DNA of 14,192 nt from Deltaproteobacteria bacterium UBA2957. GTDB lineage: Bacteria; Myxococcota_A; UBA796. Positions 7,593-14,192 of the stretch are shown here, in pieces. The stretch spans positions 13,922 to 28,113 of the forward strand of contig DEBL01000181.1 in assembly GCA_002348535.1 (NCBI GenBank), read 5' to 3'. Position 1 is the first letter of the stretch, and every line of letters begins with the position of its first letter. The notes below the pieces were generated by a model. It searched no databases and was not told where the DNA came from. It was given only the letters and a program-made list of their open reading frames with translations. A program made the position numbers and the translations under genes.

Positions 7593-9291
7593 TGATCAGT
7601 TCCCGCTGCCATAGGCGCTTCGCACCCACTTTCATGGGCCAAAGCAGAGCGTGAATGCACAGCATGGCTGCGCCCGAGAAGCATGCCGCGACGCCGAACC
7701 ATTGTCCCTGCGTAATGGCTCGCTCCTTCACACCGGCGGCCAGAATCACATACACCGGGTAGGCCTCGATGGCGATGACGGCAAAGACCAGACAAAGGCT
7801 GATCACCATAAACAGAACGCCTGCAGGGCCGGCGGCAGCACGCGCGGCATTGTCTACCTTAAAGTCGGGGAATGAAGCACCCATTCCCACAGCAATTCCT
7901 GAAATACCAAAGGCAAGAAACAGTGCCGTACCCGAGGCCACCACCATCAAAAACAATCCCGCGCCAAGAATCCAAGTCGAGGCAATCGCAAGCAGTTGAC
8001 CGACCAAAATCATTGGAACTAATCCGGGCAGCAGCTTGGCCCACATGTACTCCTGTGCCGTGACAGGACTCGACCGCAGCACCCACCATGCCCAGCCTTC
8101 AAGACTGACCGCAGTAAACTGAAAACGCGCGGCGAGTGCCGCCATCACAAAGCCAACCAGACCGAGGACCGCAAAGGCCAAGACGTTTCTAAAGGTGCCC
8201 ATCCACGGGCCACGAACCACGTCCACCGGCAGCGCCGCAACGCTGACAAGGCAAATGACAACGATGCTGCCGACCAACAAGAGCTGGCTCCATTGCCCCG
8301 GGTCGCGGATGAAGGTTTTTATATCCTTGACCACGATGGCAGCCTGATGGCCCGACAAGGGACGCGTGAACACAGCGAGAGCGGTGTCCAGCCACCCCGA
8401 TTTCGCCATCCGTGCCTCGCGGGCTTCCTGCGATCGGGAGCGACCAGAGTCATACATCGCTGAGGTTATCCAACGGCTCGTACCGGTGATGGCGATCGCC
8501 CCTGATACCAGCAAGCCCAAGGTCATCATTGACAGGGGCCGCCCTTGAAGTCCATCAATCAACAGTTCAGAGACCCATGAAGGCGGGAACAAGAGCGGAA
8601 CCGGCGTCTGAAGCTCAGCCACATAGGCAGCTACAGAGTCAAAGTTCGATGCATCAACCAGCCGCTCGGGACGAAACATGCGGAGCATGACCACCACAAA
8701 GACCAAGGCGAGCACGCCCGCAAACACCAGCAGTTCACGCACTTTTCTTGCGGGAAATAAGGTCACCAGCATCGATGCAACCACGACCCCGATCGACACG
8801 GGAATGGCCACAAAACACGGCAGCACAATCGCCAACAATGCGTAGTAGATCACGCCAGCGCCGTAGTGGAGGCCGTACGCCAAGAACACCGGCAATCCAA
8901 AGACAACGATCATCCAACTGGATTGCGCCAGCGTGTCGAGCAAACGGGCAAAGTGAAACTGCCAACGCGGCACAGGAAGGCTGAGGACGAGTTCCAAGTC
9001 TTCTGACAAATAAAAGGTCGAGAGGCCGGTCACCGTGTTCGAAAAACACAACAGGCCAAACATGCCCATGAGCAGCAGTTCCATCAACTTGCGGGTCAGA
9101 ATCGGGCCGAAGACCTCGACTTCATGAAAAGCCCCGATGAGCCAGTACATGAGGAAAAACAGCCCAATCCAGAAGGCCAACCCAAACACAGCGAACAAGA
9201 CACTGACTGTGCGCATGCTCCCGCTCGAACGCCGCCAGCGGTTGTACAAGCCTCGAACGCGAGGCGCCAGCAACCGGGCAATGCCCCCCAC
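7585..9291 (-). CDS. large ABC-2-type permease subunit (ABC_tran_2 / PF16949-like)
   Basis: 568 residues, roughly twelve hydrophobic stretches, no Walker A, Walker B or ABC signature, so a permease without its own ATPase. Landmarks of the PF16949 type of putative ABC exporter permease: YLSEDLELVLSLPVP (94-108) after the first helices, KDIKTFIRDPGQWSQ (322-336) opening the second half, and SLEGWAWWVLRSSPVT (396-411). The duplicated layout (about 1-285 and 300-568) suggests two permease halves fused. The start is GTG at 9291, three bases after the MCE gene, with GGAG 6 bases upstream; no ATG gives a better N-terminus. No ATP-binding protein is encoded in the window. The partner may lie elsewhere, which is unusual because such permeases normally sit next to their ATPase gene. 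Pairing with an MCE protein suggests lipid or lipoprotein movement across the envelope; the substrate is unknown. Confidence 0.86.
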   Translation of the reverse strand: MGGIARLLAPRVRGLYNRWRRSSGSMRTVSVLFAVFGLAFWIGLFFLMYWLIGAFHEVEVFGPILTRKLMELLLMGMFGLLCFSNTVTGLSTFYLSEDLELVLSLPVPRWQFHFARLLDTLAQSSWMIVVFGLPVFLAYGLHYGAGVIYYALLAIVLPCFVAIPVSIGVVVASMLVTLFPARKVRELLVFAGVLALVFVVVMLRMFRPERLVDASNFDSVAAYVAELQTPVPLLFPPSWVSELLIDGLQGRPLSMMTLGLLVSGAIAITGTSRWITSAMYDSGRSRSQEAREARMAKSGWLDTALAVFTRPLSGHQAAIVVKDIKTFIRDPGQWSQLLLVGSIVVICLVSVAALPVDVVRGPWMGTFRNVLAFAVLGLVGFVMAALAARFQFTAVSLEGWAWWVLRSSPVTAQEYMWAKLLPGLVPMILVGQLLAIASTWILGAGLFLMVVASGTALFLAFGISGIAVGMGASFPDFKVDNAARAAAGPAGVLFMVISLCLVFAVIAIEAYPVYVILAAGVKERAITQGQWFGVAACFSGAAMLCIHALLWPMKVGAKRLWQRELING

Positions 9292-9294
9292 CGG

Positions 9295-10383
9295 CTACTC
9301 CGAGTCTTGGGAGGTCCACGCGGACGCGTTGACAACCTCCCCCTTCTCAATCGTCTGGCGAATGTAGTTGCGCAGGAGTTTATTGCGCTGCGCCCCACCG
9401 ACCAGCGCACGAAGGTCTTCGTACAACGCCGGATCCCGGGCCAGAAGCCCAAGGGAGCCCTCCCCATTCTCGAGCGCCTCACTGGTCGACCGCAGGGACG
9501 CTACAGTCGCCGCCAAATCATCGATAACTTTCGCCTTGTCGGCATCGTAAATCATGGCATGGACCATGGAATCTTCGTTCCGAATGTCGTCAGTCAGCTT
9601 GCCCAGTGTGTTGGCGAGCGAGCCGAGTTCGCGCGCCAACGATGCGCCTTGGTCCCCATAGATCATCTCGTTGGCAAGGCCATCACCGGTTTGCACCTCA
9701 TCCATAACGCCCGCCATGCCCGCGCTGGCTGTATCGAGGTTGCGCATGATTGATTTGACCCGCCGAGAGAGTTCTTCGTCGTACACCAGCGCACTGAACA
9801 AACCGGTCCCGTCCTTGATTCCCTTGAGCAGCTCTTCCATGTGAGCCATGCTCGCACCGACCTTGGCTTGCGCGGCTTCATCGTCGGTTCCGAGCATCAG
9901 GTCAAACTTCCGCGAGATACTGGACGTATTGTAGAGAATGTCCTCGAACTTCTTGGTGTACCCAAGGAAGTCGAGCGGTGCTCGAGTGGTGATGAAATCC
10001 TTGTCCTCGAGGCCAGCCTGCGACGGCGAGCCCATCGAGATGGCGACATACTTGTCTCCGAGAACCCCCACGGTATCAATCCGCGCTTCCGAGTCTTCCC
10101 GAATGCGGGTCTGGTACCGCTCCATGATGGTCATTTGAACCGTCAATTCTTTCTGTTCGAGTGAATCGGAGAACTCGATCGATTTGACTTCTCCGACATC
10201 CCAACCCGCGAGCCGAACGACGGCACCTTCTTTCAGTCCGGCGACATCTTCCCATTTGCCCTGCAGCGTGTAGCGATTTTCGAGCATCTCCGTCGAACCG
10301 CCCAACACAAAAATTGTAAGCAAGATCGTCACGGCTAATCCGATGACGAAGACGCCTACCTTGATGTTCTGGCGTTGTGACAC
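9295..10383 (-). CDS. MlaD/MCE-domain protein with C-terminal helical repeats
   Basis: 362 residues from the chosen GTG. A short cytoplasmic start (MSQRQNIKVG) leads into one membrane helix (about 11-29). The MCE domain follows at about 36-118: GLKEGAVVRLAGWDVGEVKSIEF (49-71) and RIDTVGVLGDKYVAIS (101-116). This is the MlaD/Mce fold that forms periplasmic rings or tubes for lipid passage. The C-terminal 250 residues are helical and carry four degenerate repeats around GTGLFSALVYDEE (192-204), GDGLANEMIYGDQ (233-245), EDSMVHAMIYDAD (270-282) and GEGSLGLLARDP (307-318), spaced about 37-41 residues. Repeats of this type occur in other proteobacterial MCE proteins. GTG 10383 was chosen because GGAGG lies 10 bases upstream. 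The longer frame to 10461 would prepend an unsupported arginine-rich segment to the membrane anchor. Normally MCE proteins partner MlaE and MlaF; here the next gene is an ABC-2-type permease. Confidence 0.92.
   Translation of the reverse strand: MSQRQNIKVGVFVIGLAVTILLTIFVLGGSTEMLENRYTLQGKWEDVAGLKEGAVVRLAGWDVGEVKSIEFSDSLEQKELTVQMTIMERYQTRIREDSEARIDTVGVLGDKYVAISMGSPSQAGLEDKDFITTRAPLDFLGYTKKFEDILYNTSSISRKFDLMLGTDDEAAQAKVGASMAHMEELLKGIKDGTGLFSALVYDEELSRRVKSIMRNLDTASAGMAGVMDEVQTGDGLANEMIYGDQGASLARELGSLANTLGKLTDDIRNEDSMVHAMIYDADKAKVIDDLAATVASLRSTSEALENGEGSLGLLARDPALYEDLRALVGGAQRNKLLRNYIRQTIEKGEVVNASAWTSQDSE
9298..9301 (-). promoter_or_regulatory. GGAG ribosome site for the permease GTG start
   Basis: GGAG overlapping the end of the MCE coding sequence, 6 bases before GTG 9291-9289. 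It supports the non-ATG start and translational coupling of the permease to the MCE gene. Confidence 0.6.
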
Positions 10384-10393
10384 CTGCTGCGAT

Positions 10394-10398
10394 CCTCC
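10394..10398 (-). promoter_or_regulatory. GGAGG ribosome site for the MCE gene
   Basis: GGAGG on the minus strand, 10 bases before GTG 10383-10381. It is the only strong Shine-Dalgarno near the possible starts; the ATG at 10425 and the upstream GTG at 10461 have none. It sets the start of the MCE protein. Confidence 0.65.
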
Positions 10399-10405
10399 GC
10401 GTTCC

Positions 10406-10411
10406 ACTATA
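10406..10411 (-). promoter_or_regulatory. possible -10 element (TATAGT) of the MCE-permease cluster
   Basis: TATAGT on the minus strand lies in the 186-base gap before the four-gene cluster. It stands out in GC-rich surroundings. No good -35 match sits 16-18 bases upstream (CAGCAC is at 17), and transcription would start almost at the ribosome site. Treat it as a weak candidate. The rest of the gap (10412-10569) shows no gene and no convincing terminator hairpin with a U-run. Confidence 0.22.
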
Positions 10412-10569
10412 CCGAACGCTGCCATTCTGTGCTGCCGACGGCCCCAAAGAGCAAGCGACACGCACCCCGATAGCTTGTACAGCCCGTTGACTCCAGCTTT
10501 TACACCCCGAATTCGACTTGTGTGGACGTCCCATCGAACCCCCCGCCGGGTGCGCCGCCGCTCACCGGT

Positions 10570-11799
10570 TCATTGGGCCTGCGCTGGACGCTGCCCTCGG
10601 GTGTCCACTTTTAGGTCGGGTCGAAGCACCCGAAGCGGCCACAACAGCTCGCCCTCTCTGCCGTCGGGGAGTTGGTCGGCAATGATGGTGCTCCCCAAAG
10701 GCGCCACTTCCGCCAGTTGAATGGCGAGGTGTCGCCATCGTGTTGCATCGTCCACACTGCAGGTGTTGAAGATGGGGCCAACGTCAATGGCGGGCGCGGC
10801 GATGAGCGGTACCGGCGGCACCTGTGCCATGGGGTCTCGGTCGCTCCGTTCTGCAGCCAGCTGCGTGAGCAGCGCGAATGTCGGCCACAAACCGACGAGG
10901 GCACCCAAGCGAATCAGCCGATGGGACTGAATCCACGCACCGAGAAACGGCAACATACAGACCTGTGCCGGACCCAAATAGCGAAGTTCCATCCTTGACC
11001 CGAATAGCGCTCCGACCACCACAGTCGCCCCAACGATCATGAGTGCCGAGGCACGAAGGCGAGCCTCCTGACGCGTGAGCAGCATGGCCAAAGCCCCGAC
11101 CCAAACAACCCACACCATGCCCCATGCAGGGGCCTCTATGATTCGCCACGCCCCTGCATTCAGCCAAGACAACCAAAGGGTGGGCGGCGCCCCTTCTGAT
11201 GCAACCCACCACGTACCCAGCAGCCCTCCCGAAGGCATGGGCGCCCACAACGGACGAAGGAAGCTCCGAAGCAGAAGCAACACAGCCCCCGCTCCAACCA
11301 TGGATGCCGGACGCGCAACGAGCAGCAAGAGACCCGCAAGGGCGATGGGCTTTATGCTGACCGATACTGCGGCAAGGGCACCGCCCACGATCACCCAAGG
11401 ACCGCCCAGTGTGGTCAAGACGGCTCCAAGAACCACGACGGCCAAGGCGGGTGCATCCCCCGCTGCCAACACACCGGGGAACACCGACAGCGGGAGCGTT
11501 ACCGCCAACCAGCCACCGGCCCCACCAAGCCCCATCCGACGCCCCCACAGCCACAACAGGCCGCAGGTCAAGCTGGAACTCCCCATGCTCAATGCTCGCG
11601 CATCGCCACCGGAGATTTCGAGCAGCAAAATATGAAGCGGGTAGGGGTGACCGCCCAACACCACAGCGGCCTCAGCACCGGTTCCATCGGGCCCAAAGAC
11701 GGCACCCTCACCGAGAACCCACGCACCCAGCATCCGCACACACAAGGCAGCAATGACCACACGCAGAAATCCGACGATGGATGAGTGTGGTGCTACCAT
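10570..11799 (-). CDS. multi-pass membrane protein, GT-C glycosyltransferase-like
   Basis: 409 residues from the ATG at 11799. About ten hydrophobic segments fill residues 8-315 (for example LLWLWGRRMG, 81-90, ALAVVVLGAVLTTLGG, 118-133, and MVWVVWVGALAMLL, 228-241), with a soluble tail of about 95 residues (315-409) predicted outside the cytoplasm. The first extramembrane loop contains an acidic residue in GPDGTGAE (36-43), where GT-C enzymes hold their metal-binding acidic residue. Such enzymes move sugars from polyprenyl-phosphate donors onto lipids or proteins; assignment here rests on topology, so function is uncertain. The ATG overlaps the stop of the upstream gene (ATGGTAG) and has GGAG 5 bases upstream. 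The 46-residue upstream extension in the same frame is Arg/Ala/Pro-rich and lies inside the neighbour, so I excluded it. It is likely co-transcribed with the preceding gene. Confidence 0.8.
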   Translation of the reverse strand: MVAPHSSIVGFLRVVIAALCVRMLGAWVLGEGAVFGPDGTGAEAAVVLGGHPYPLHILLLEISGGDARALSMGSSSLTCGLLWLWGRRMGLGGAGGWLAVTLPLSVFPGVLAAGDAPALAVVVLGAVLTTLGGPWVIVGGALAAVSVSIKPIALAGLLLLVARPASMVGAGAVLLLLRSFLRPLWAPMPSGGLLGTWWVASEGAPPTLWLSWLNAGAWRIIEAPAWGMVWVVWVGALAMLLTRQEARLRASALMIVGATVVVGALFGSRMELRYLGPAQVCMLPFLGAWIQSHRLIRLGALVGLWPTFALLTQLAAERSDRDPMAQVPPVPLIAAPAIDVGPIFNTCSVDDATRWRHLAIQLAEVAPLGSTIIADQLPDGREGELLWPLRVLRPDLKVDTRGQRPAQAQ

Positions 11800-12971
11800 C
11801 GTCGCTCCAGCCGGTAATACAGCCGTGCAGGTCCGTTGCCTGGCGGTCGATAGGCCGCCACGGGCGTGAGTCGATACAGCGTTCGCATCCGCAGCGCCCG
11901 GTCCATCAGGCCTCGGCTTGACCAACTCCGGTGCCAAAATTCCTCGCCCCAGACCACACAGTCGGCATCCAACTCATGCCGAAAAAACCGAATGTGCGAC
12001 GGCATGCTTTGGTCGACCAACGTCGGCTCCTCGGTGACCGCGACACAGCCTTCTGGTAGCGACGGCAATGCAACCGATTCCGCCTTGATGGTTCCATCAT
12101 CGGGCGCATGCCAGCGCGCGGCGGCGTCCATGCTGTGGTACGCCAGCACCCCTAGCGTGACCAATGGAAACACCACCGATCGGGCATTGGCAACCATCGC
12201 CACAAGACACAGACCGCCCATCAGCGCATGCCGACCGCCATAGTCTTCGAAGGCTGAGCCGGTCAGATGAACCCACAGCGCCATGATGGCAAACAGGCCC
12301 ACACCGCCACGAGCGAGCCCAAATACACTCGCCAACAACACGGGCGGACCGAGGTAGCGCAGCATCGGCAAATTGATGTCGAACGCAAGACCACCCGCCT
12401 CCACCTGAGGAAAGGTCACGCCGCCGTACAGCGCAAGGCCAACCCCACACACACCGCCAAGCGCACCTCTGAATCCTGAAAAAGGAGCGACGAGCGCCGT
12501 CTCTGCGCGCACTGCCCCCGCAATCAAACAGGCGAAGAATGCGCCGTTGCCCCGAAGGACCATCGCCCAGACGAGCAGGGTGTTGGGCAAGATCACGTTG
12601 TAGGCGCTCGTGCTCCAGAGAACATGCTCCGGGAGTACGCAGCCCATGAGTCCAGCGAACACACCGGCGCGGGAGCTGGTCTCTTGAGCCACCCAGACTG
12701 CGAGCCCAACAACCCCAAGGGCTCCTGTGATGGCAGCGGCCACAATCAACAACCGCGGGTCCGAAGACACGTGACCGAGTCCACCATACAGGGCTGTGAG
12801 CAGCGGATACGCGGCCGTTGATGCACCGATTTCGTGCCCCTCGAAGGCCCGAAGGTAGCTGCCTTCGTGACCATCAAAGCGCAACAGTGCCCACCGAGGC
12901 ACCCACAAAACCCGCACGACCAAGCCGGCGAGGAACAGCAACGTCAGGTGAGATGTTCGAATCTGAGCCAC
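11793..12971 (-). CDS. multi-pass membrane protein, GT-C (ArnT/PMT-like) glycosyltransferase candidate
   Basis: 392 residues. A first membrane helix (about 8-25) is followed by a loop reading LLRFDGHEGSYLRAF (29-43). The D-x-x-E followed by a Tyr resembles the loop-1 acidic motif of ArnT/PMT-type GT-C enzymes, which use polyprenyl-phosphate sugars. Further helices run to about residue 280 (LLIVAAAITGALGVVGLAVWVA, GVFAGLMGCVLP and others). A soluble C-terminal domain of about 110 residues follows (281-392), containing EEPTLVDQSMPSHIRFF and WGEEFWHRSW. This helices-then-tail layout is shared with the next gene downstream, so the two may be distant relatives. The start is GTG at 12971; there is no in-frame ATG before the first loop and the ribosome site (AGGG) is weak. 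Function as a sugar or lipid-A-type transferase is inference from topology and one motif. Confidence 0.78.
   Translation of the reverse strand: MAQIRTSHLTLLFLAGLVVRVLWVPRWALLRFDGHEGSYLRAFEGHEIGASTAAYPLLTALYGGLGHVSSDPRLLIVAAAITGALGVVGLAVWVAQETSSRAGVFAGLMGCVLPEHVLWSTSAYNVILPNTLLVWAMVLRGNGAFFACLIAGAVRAETALVAPFSGFRGALGGVCGVGLALYGGVTFPQVEAGGLAFDINLPMLRYLGPPVLLASVFGLARGGVGLFAIMALWVHLTGSAFEDYGGRHALMGGLCLVAMVANARSVVFPLVTLGVLAYHSMDAAARWHAPDDGTIKAESVALPSLPEGCVAVTEEPTLVDQSMPSHIRFFRHELDADCVVWGEEFWHRSWSSRGLMDRALRMRTLYRLTPVAAYRPPGNGPARLYYRLERRW
11805..11808 (-). promoter_or_regulatory. GGAG ribosome site for the 10570-11799 membrane protein
   Basis: GGAG on the minus strand, 5 bases before the ATG at 11799-11797, inside the end of the upstream coding sequence. 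It supports the shorter start and coupling of the two membrane-protein genes. Confidence 0.6.
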
Positions 12972-13009
12972 ACCCTAGGCTACTTCAGGGACTGGCGATA
13001 GCGGGCAAG

Positions 13010-14192
13010 ATGTGGTCCTCTGTACGGGTGAAAGACAGATACCGCCACACGCTCATCGCCACGCTAATCGCATGCGTGAGCGCGATCGCCTTGCTGATCC
13101 GACCCATTCTCAGAATGGACGCCGGCGTATGGGGCCCCGCCGATCCGTGGAACAATGGAGACTTCTTGGGGGCGCAATGGCTGTTTTGGGCGGTGCGAGA
13201 GCCCGCAAACCCCACCGCTTTGCTGCATTGGCCGTGGGGAGAAGACCGCCTTCTGTCCGCCTTTCCCAATCCGTTCGATGCCCTGCTGATTGGACCTTGG
13301 GTGGGCGACGTTCCAACCCACATTTGGTGGAATGGGATGATGCTGGGGCATCACCTCCTCAACATTGCCGCGACTGTGGGGCTCGCACGCGCAGCGGGAG
13401 CGCGCCCTGTGCAGTCGGCGATGGCGGGCATCCTCGTTGCGGCAACCCCAATCATGCTGCACGAGCACGCCATGGGTCACACCTTAACTGCGGCCCTCTG
13501 GCCCGGATTGTTCGGTCTGCGTTCGCTCTTGATGAGTCGACCCAAAACAGCCGGCCTATGGATCGGCTTGCAAGGGCTGGCCTACCTGTACACCGGCCTC
13601 TTTGTGGGGCTGATTGCACTCATTCTGCGTCCCCAGCGAGGACTCTTCACGGCCGTCATACCCATCATTCCGTATGCCGCCATTCTCGCTCCCCAACTCG
13701 AAGCGGCGACCGCTGTACCGCCACCGGATGGATTCACTGCCCTGCCGCTCGATGCTTTTCTGGGTCGGTCGAGTCAGCTTCAGGTTCGCCTCCATCCCCT
13801 CTGGATACTGGCCGTCGCAGGCCTGTTCATGGGCAACCGATCTACCCGGCGACTCCGCTCTCGCCTGTTTTGGGGTGCGTTGGCGCTGCTGTTTGTGGCG
13901 CTGGGAACAGCAATCGTCCCCGCTCGTGGAATGCTCCCCATCATCACCTCTCCCACGGCTTGGCTGGTCACCCTGCCCGGCCTCGAGCGGATGCATCACC
14001 CCATCAGACTGGCCATGCTGGCCGTCCCGCTTCTCGCCATTGTCACTGCGATGGCCCTCAATCGCCGCCGTTCAGTTTGGGCCGTCGGGGTCGCCGTCGC
14101 TTGTGGGTTCAACTGGAAAACCATCGACAACACCGCAGCATGGCCCGCTCCGCCTGAGCCCCCAGGCGCGGAAACGGCCCGATGGCTTGCCA
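13010..14192 (+). CDS. multi-pass membrane protein, GT-C-like (C-terminus beyond window)
   Basis: Partial gene: 394 codons visible in one uninterrupted frame from ATG 13010 to the right edge. The N-terminus (MWSSVRVKDRYRHTLIATLI) leads into a membrane helix at about 14-31. A periplasmic-type loop follows with acidic groups: DPWNNGD (45-51), HWPWGEDRLL (73-82) and FPNPFDALLIGPW (85-97). Later come HEHAMGHTLTAALWP and LYTGLFVGLIALIL, then more helices. The first loop with paired acidic residues and the many helices recall GT-C membrane glycosyltransferases, but I do not recognise the family. The hydrophobic composition, typical codon use and lack of stops show that this is the coding frame; a longer Arg/His-rich frame on the same strand (13012-14157) is its shadow. 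An internal GTG at 13028 is an alternative start. It is divergent from the neighbouring GT-C-like gene with only 38 bases between starts. Confidence 0.85.
   Translation, partial: MWSSVRVKDRYRHTLIATLIACVSAIALLIRPILRMDAGVWGPADPWNNGDFLGAQWLFWAVREPANPTALLHWPWGEDRLLSAFPNPFDALLIGPWVGDVPTHIWWNGMMLGHHLLNIAATVGLARAAGARPVQSAMAGILVAATPIMLHEHAMGHTLTAALWPGLFGLRSLLMSRPKTAGLWIGLQGLAYLYTGLFVGLIALILRPQRGLFTAVIPIIPYAAILAPQLEAATAVPPPDGFTALPLDAFLGRSSQLQVRLHPLWILAVAGLFMGNRSTRRLRSRLFWGALALLFVALGTAIVPARGMLPIITSPTAWLVTLPGLERMHHPIRLAMLAVPLLAIVTAMALNRRRSVWAVGVAVACGFNWKTIDNTAAWPAPPEPPGAETARWLA

Noticed and set aside
10384..10461. 26-residue N-terminal extension of the MCE protein
   Set aside because: No ribosome site for the upstream starts, while GGAGG precedes the GTG at 10383; the extension would add an unusual Arg-rich segment before the membrane anchor.
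10491..10525. TTGACT on the plus strand in the 10384-10569 gap as a -35 element
   Set aside because: The hexamer 17 bases downstream is AATTCG, not a -10, and no plus-strand gene follows.
11800..11937. 46-residue N-terminal extension of the 10570-11799 membrane protein
   Set aside because: Arg/Ala/Pro-rich and wholly inside the upstream gene; the ATG at 11799 has a well-placed GGAG and overlaps the upstream stop.
13012..14157. 381-residue plus-strand open frame
   Set aside because: Arg/His/Ser/Pro-rich with no domain logic; it is the shifted shadow of the hydrophobic membrane-protein frame starting at 13010.
1..14192. tRNA, rRNA, CRISPR, insertion sequence or prophage
   Set aside because: No cloverleaf-like segment, no spaced direct repeats, no transposase or phage motifs seen on either strand; the window is nearly fully covered by ordinary coding sequence.

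Overview
The window is a gene-dense bacterial chromosome segment. GC content looks like about 60% by eye (not counted). Several genes start with GTG, neighbouring genes overlap by a few bases, and at least three products are lipoproteins, so this is a Gram-negative with a two-membrane envelope. The Lgt variant, the repeat-bearing MCE protein and the many GT-C-like membrane proteins suggest a myxobacterial or other deltaproteobacterial-type lineage. That placement is inference from protein flavour only. I see no rRNA, tRNA, CRISPR array, insertion sequence or phage gene, and no gap over 300 bases without a gene.

Left block (1-3640, all minus strand). Transcription runs leftward through a soluble PAS histidine kinase (2588-3640), a divergent Lgt-type prolipoprotein diacylglyceryl transferase (1670-2548), a membrane diguanylate cyclase with periplasmic sensor, HAMP and GGEEF domains (236-1585), and the N-terminus of a PhnD-like substrate-binding lipoprotein that leaves the window at base 1. 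The cyclase stop and the PhnD-like start share one base (TGATG), so these two probably work as a binding-protein/sensor pair.

Centre. recJ (3710-5428, plus) is divergent from the kinase across a 69-base gap containing a small dyad. It ends against a convergent gene with the two stop codons interlocked.

Envelope-transport block (5425-10383, all minus). Four tightly coupled genes run MCE/MlaD-like protein, then a large ABC-2-type permease, then a TPR lipoprotein, then a LolB/LolA-like lipoprotein. Junctions are a 3-base gap, an 8-base overlap and a 4-base GTGA overlap. No ATPase gene is in the window. The set resembles an inner-to-outer-membrane lipid or lipoprotein trafficking module, but its substrate cannot be read from sequence. 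It is the best candidate here for an unusual system.

Right block (10570-14192). Two overlapping minus-strand genes (12971 down to 10570) encode multi-pass membrane proteins resembling GT-C glycosyltransferases. A third, partial, GT-C-like membrane protein starts at 13010 on the plus strand, only 38 bases from its divergent neighbour, and runs off the right edge. Several starts were moved from the longest possible open frame using Shine-Dalgarno placement and overlap logic, as explained per gene.
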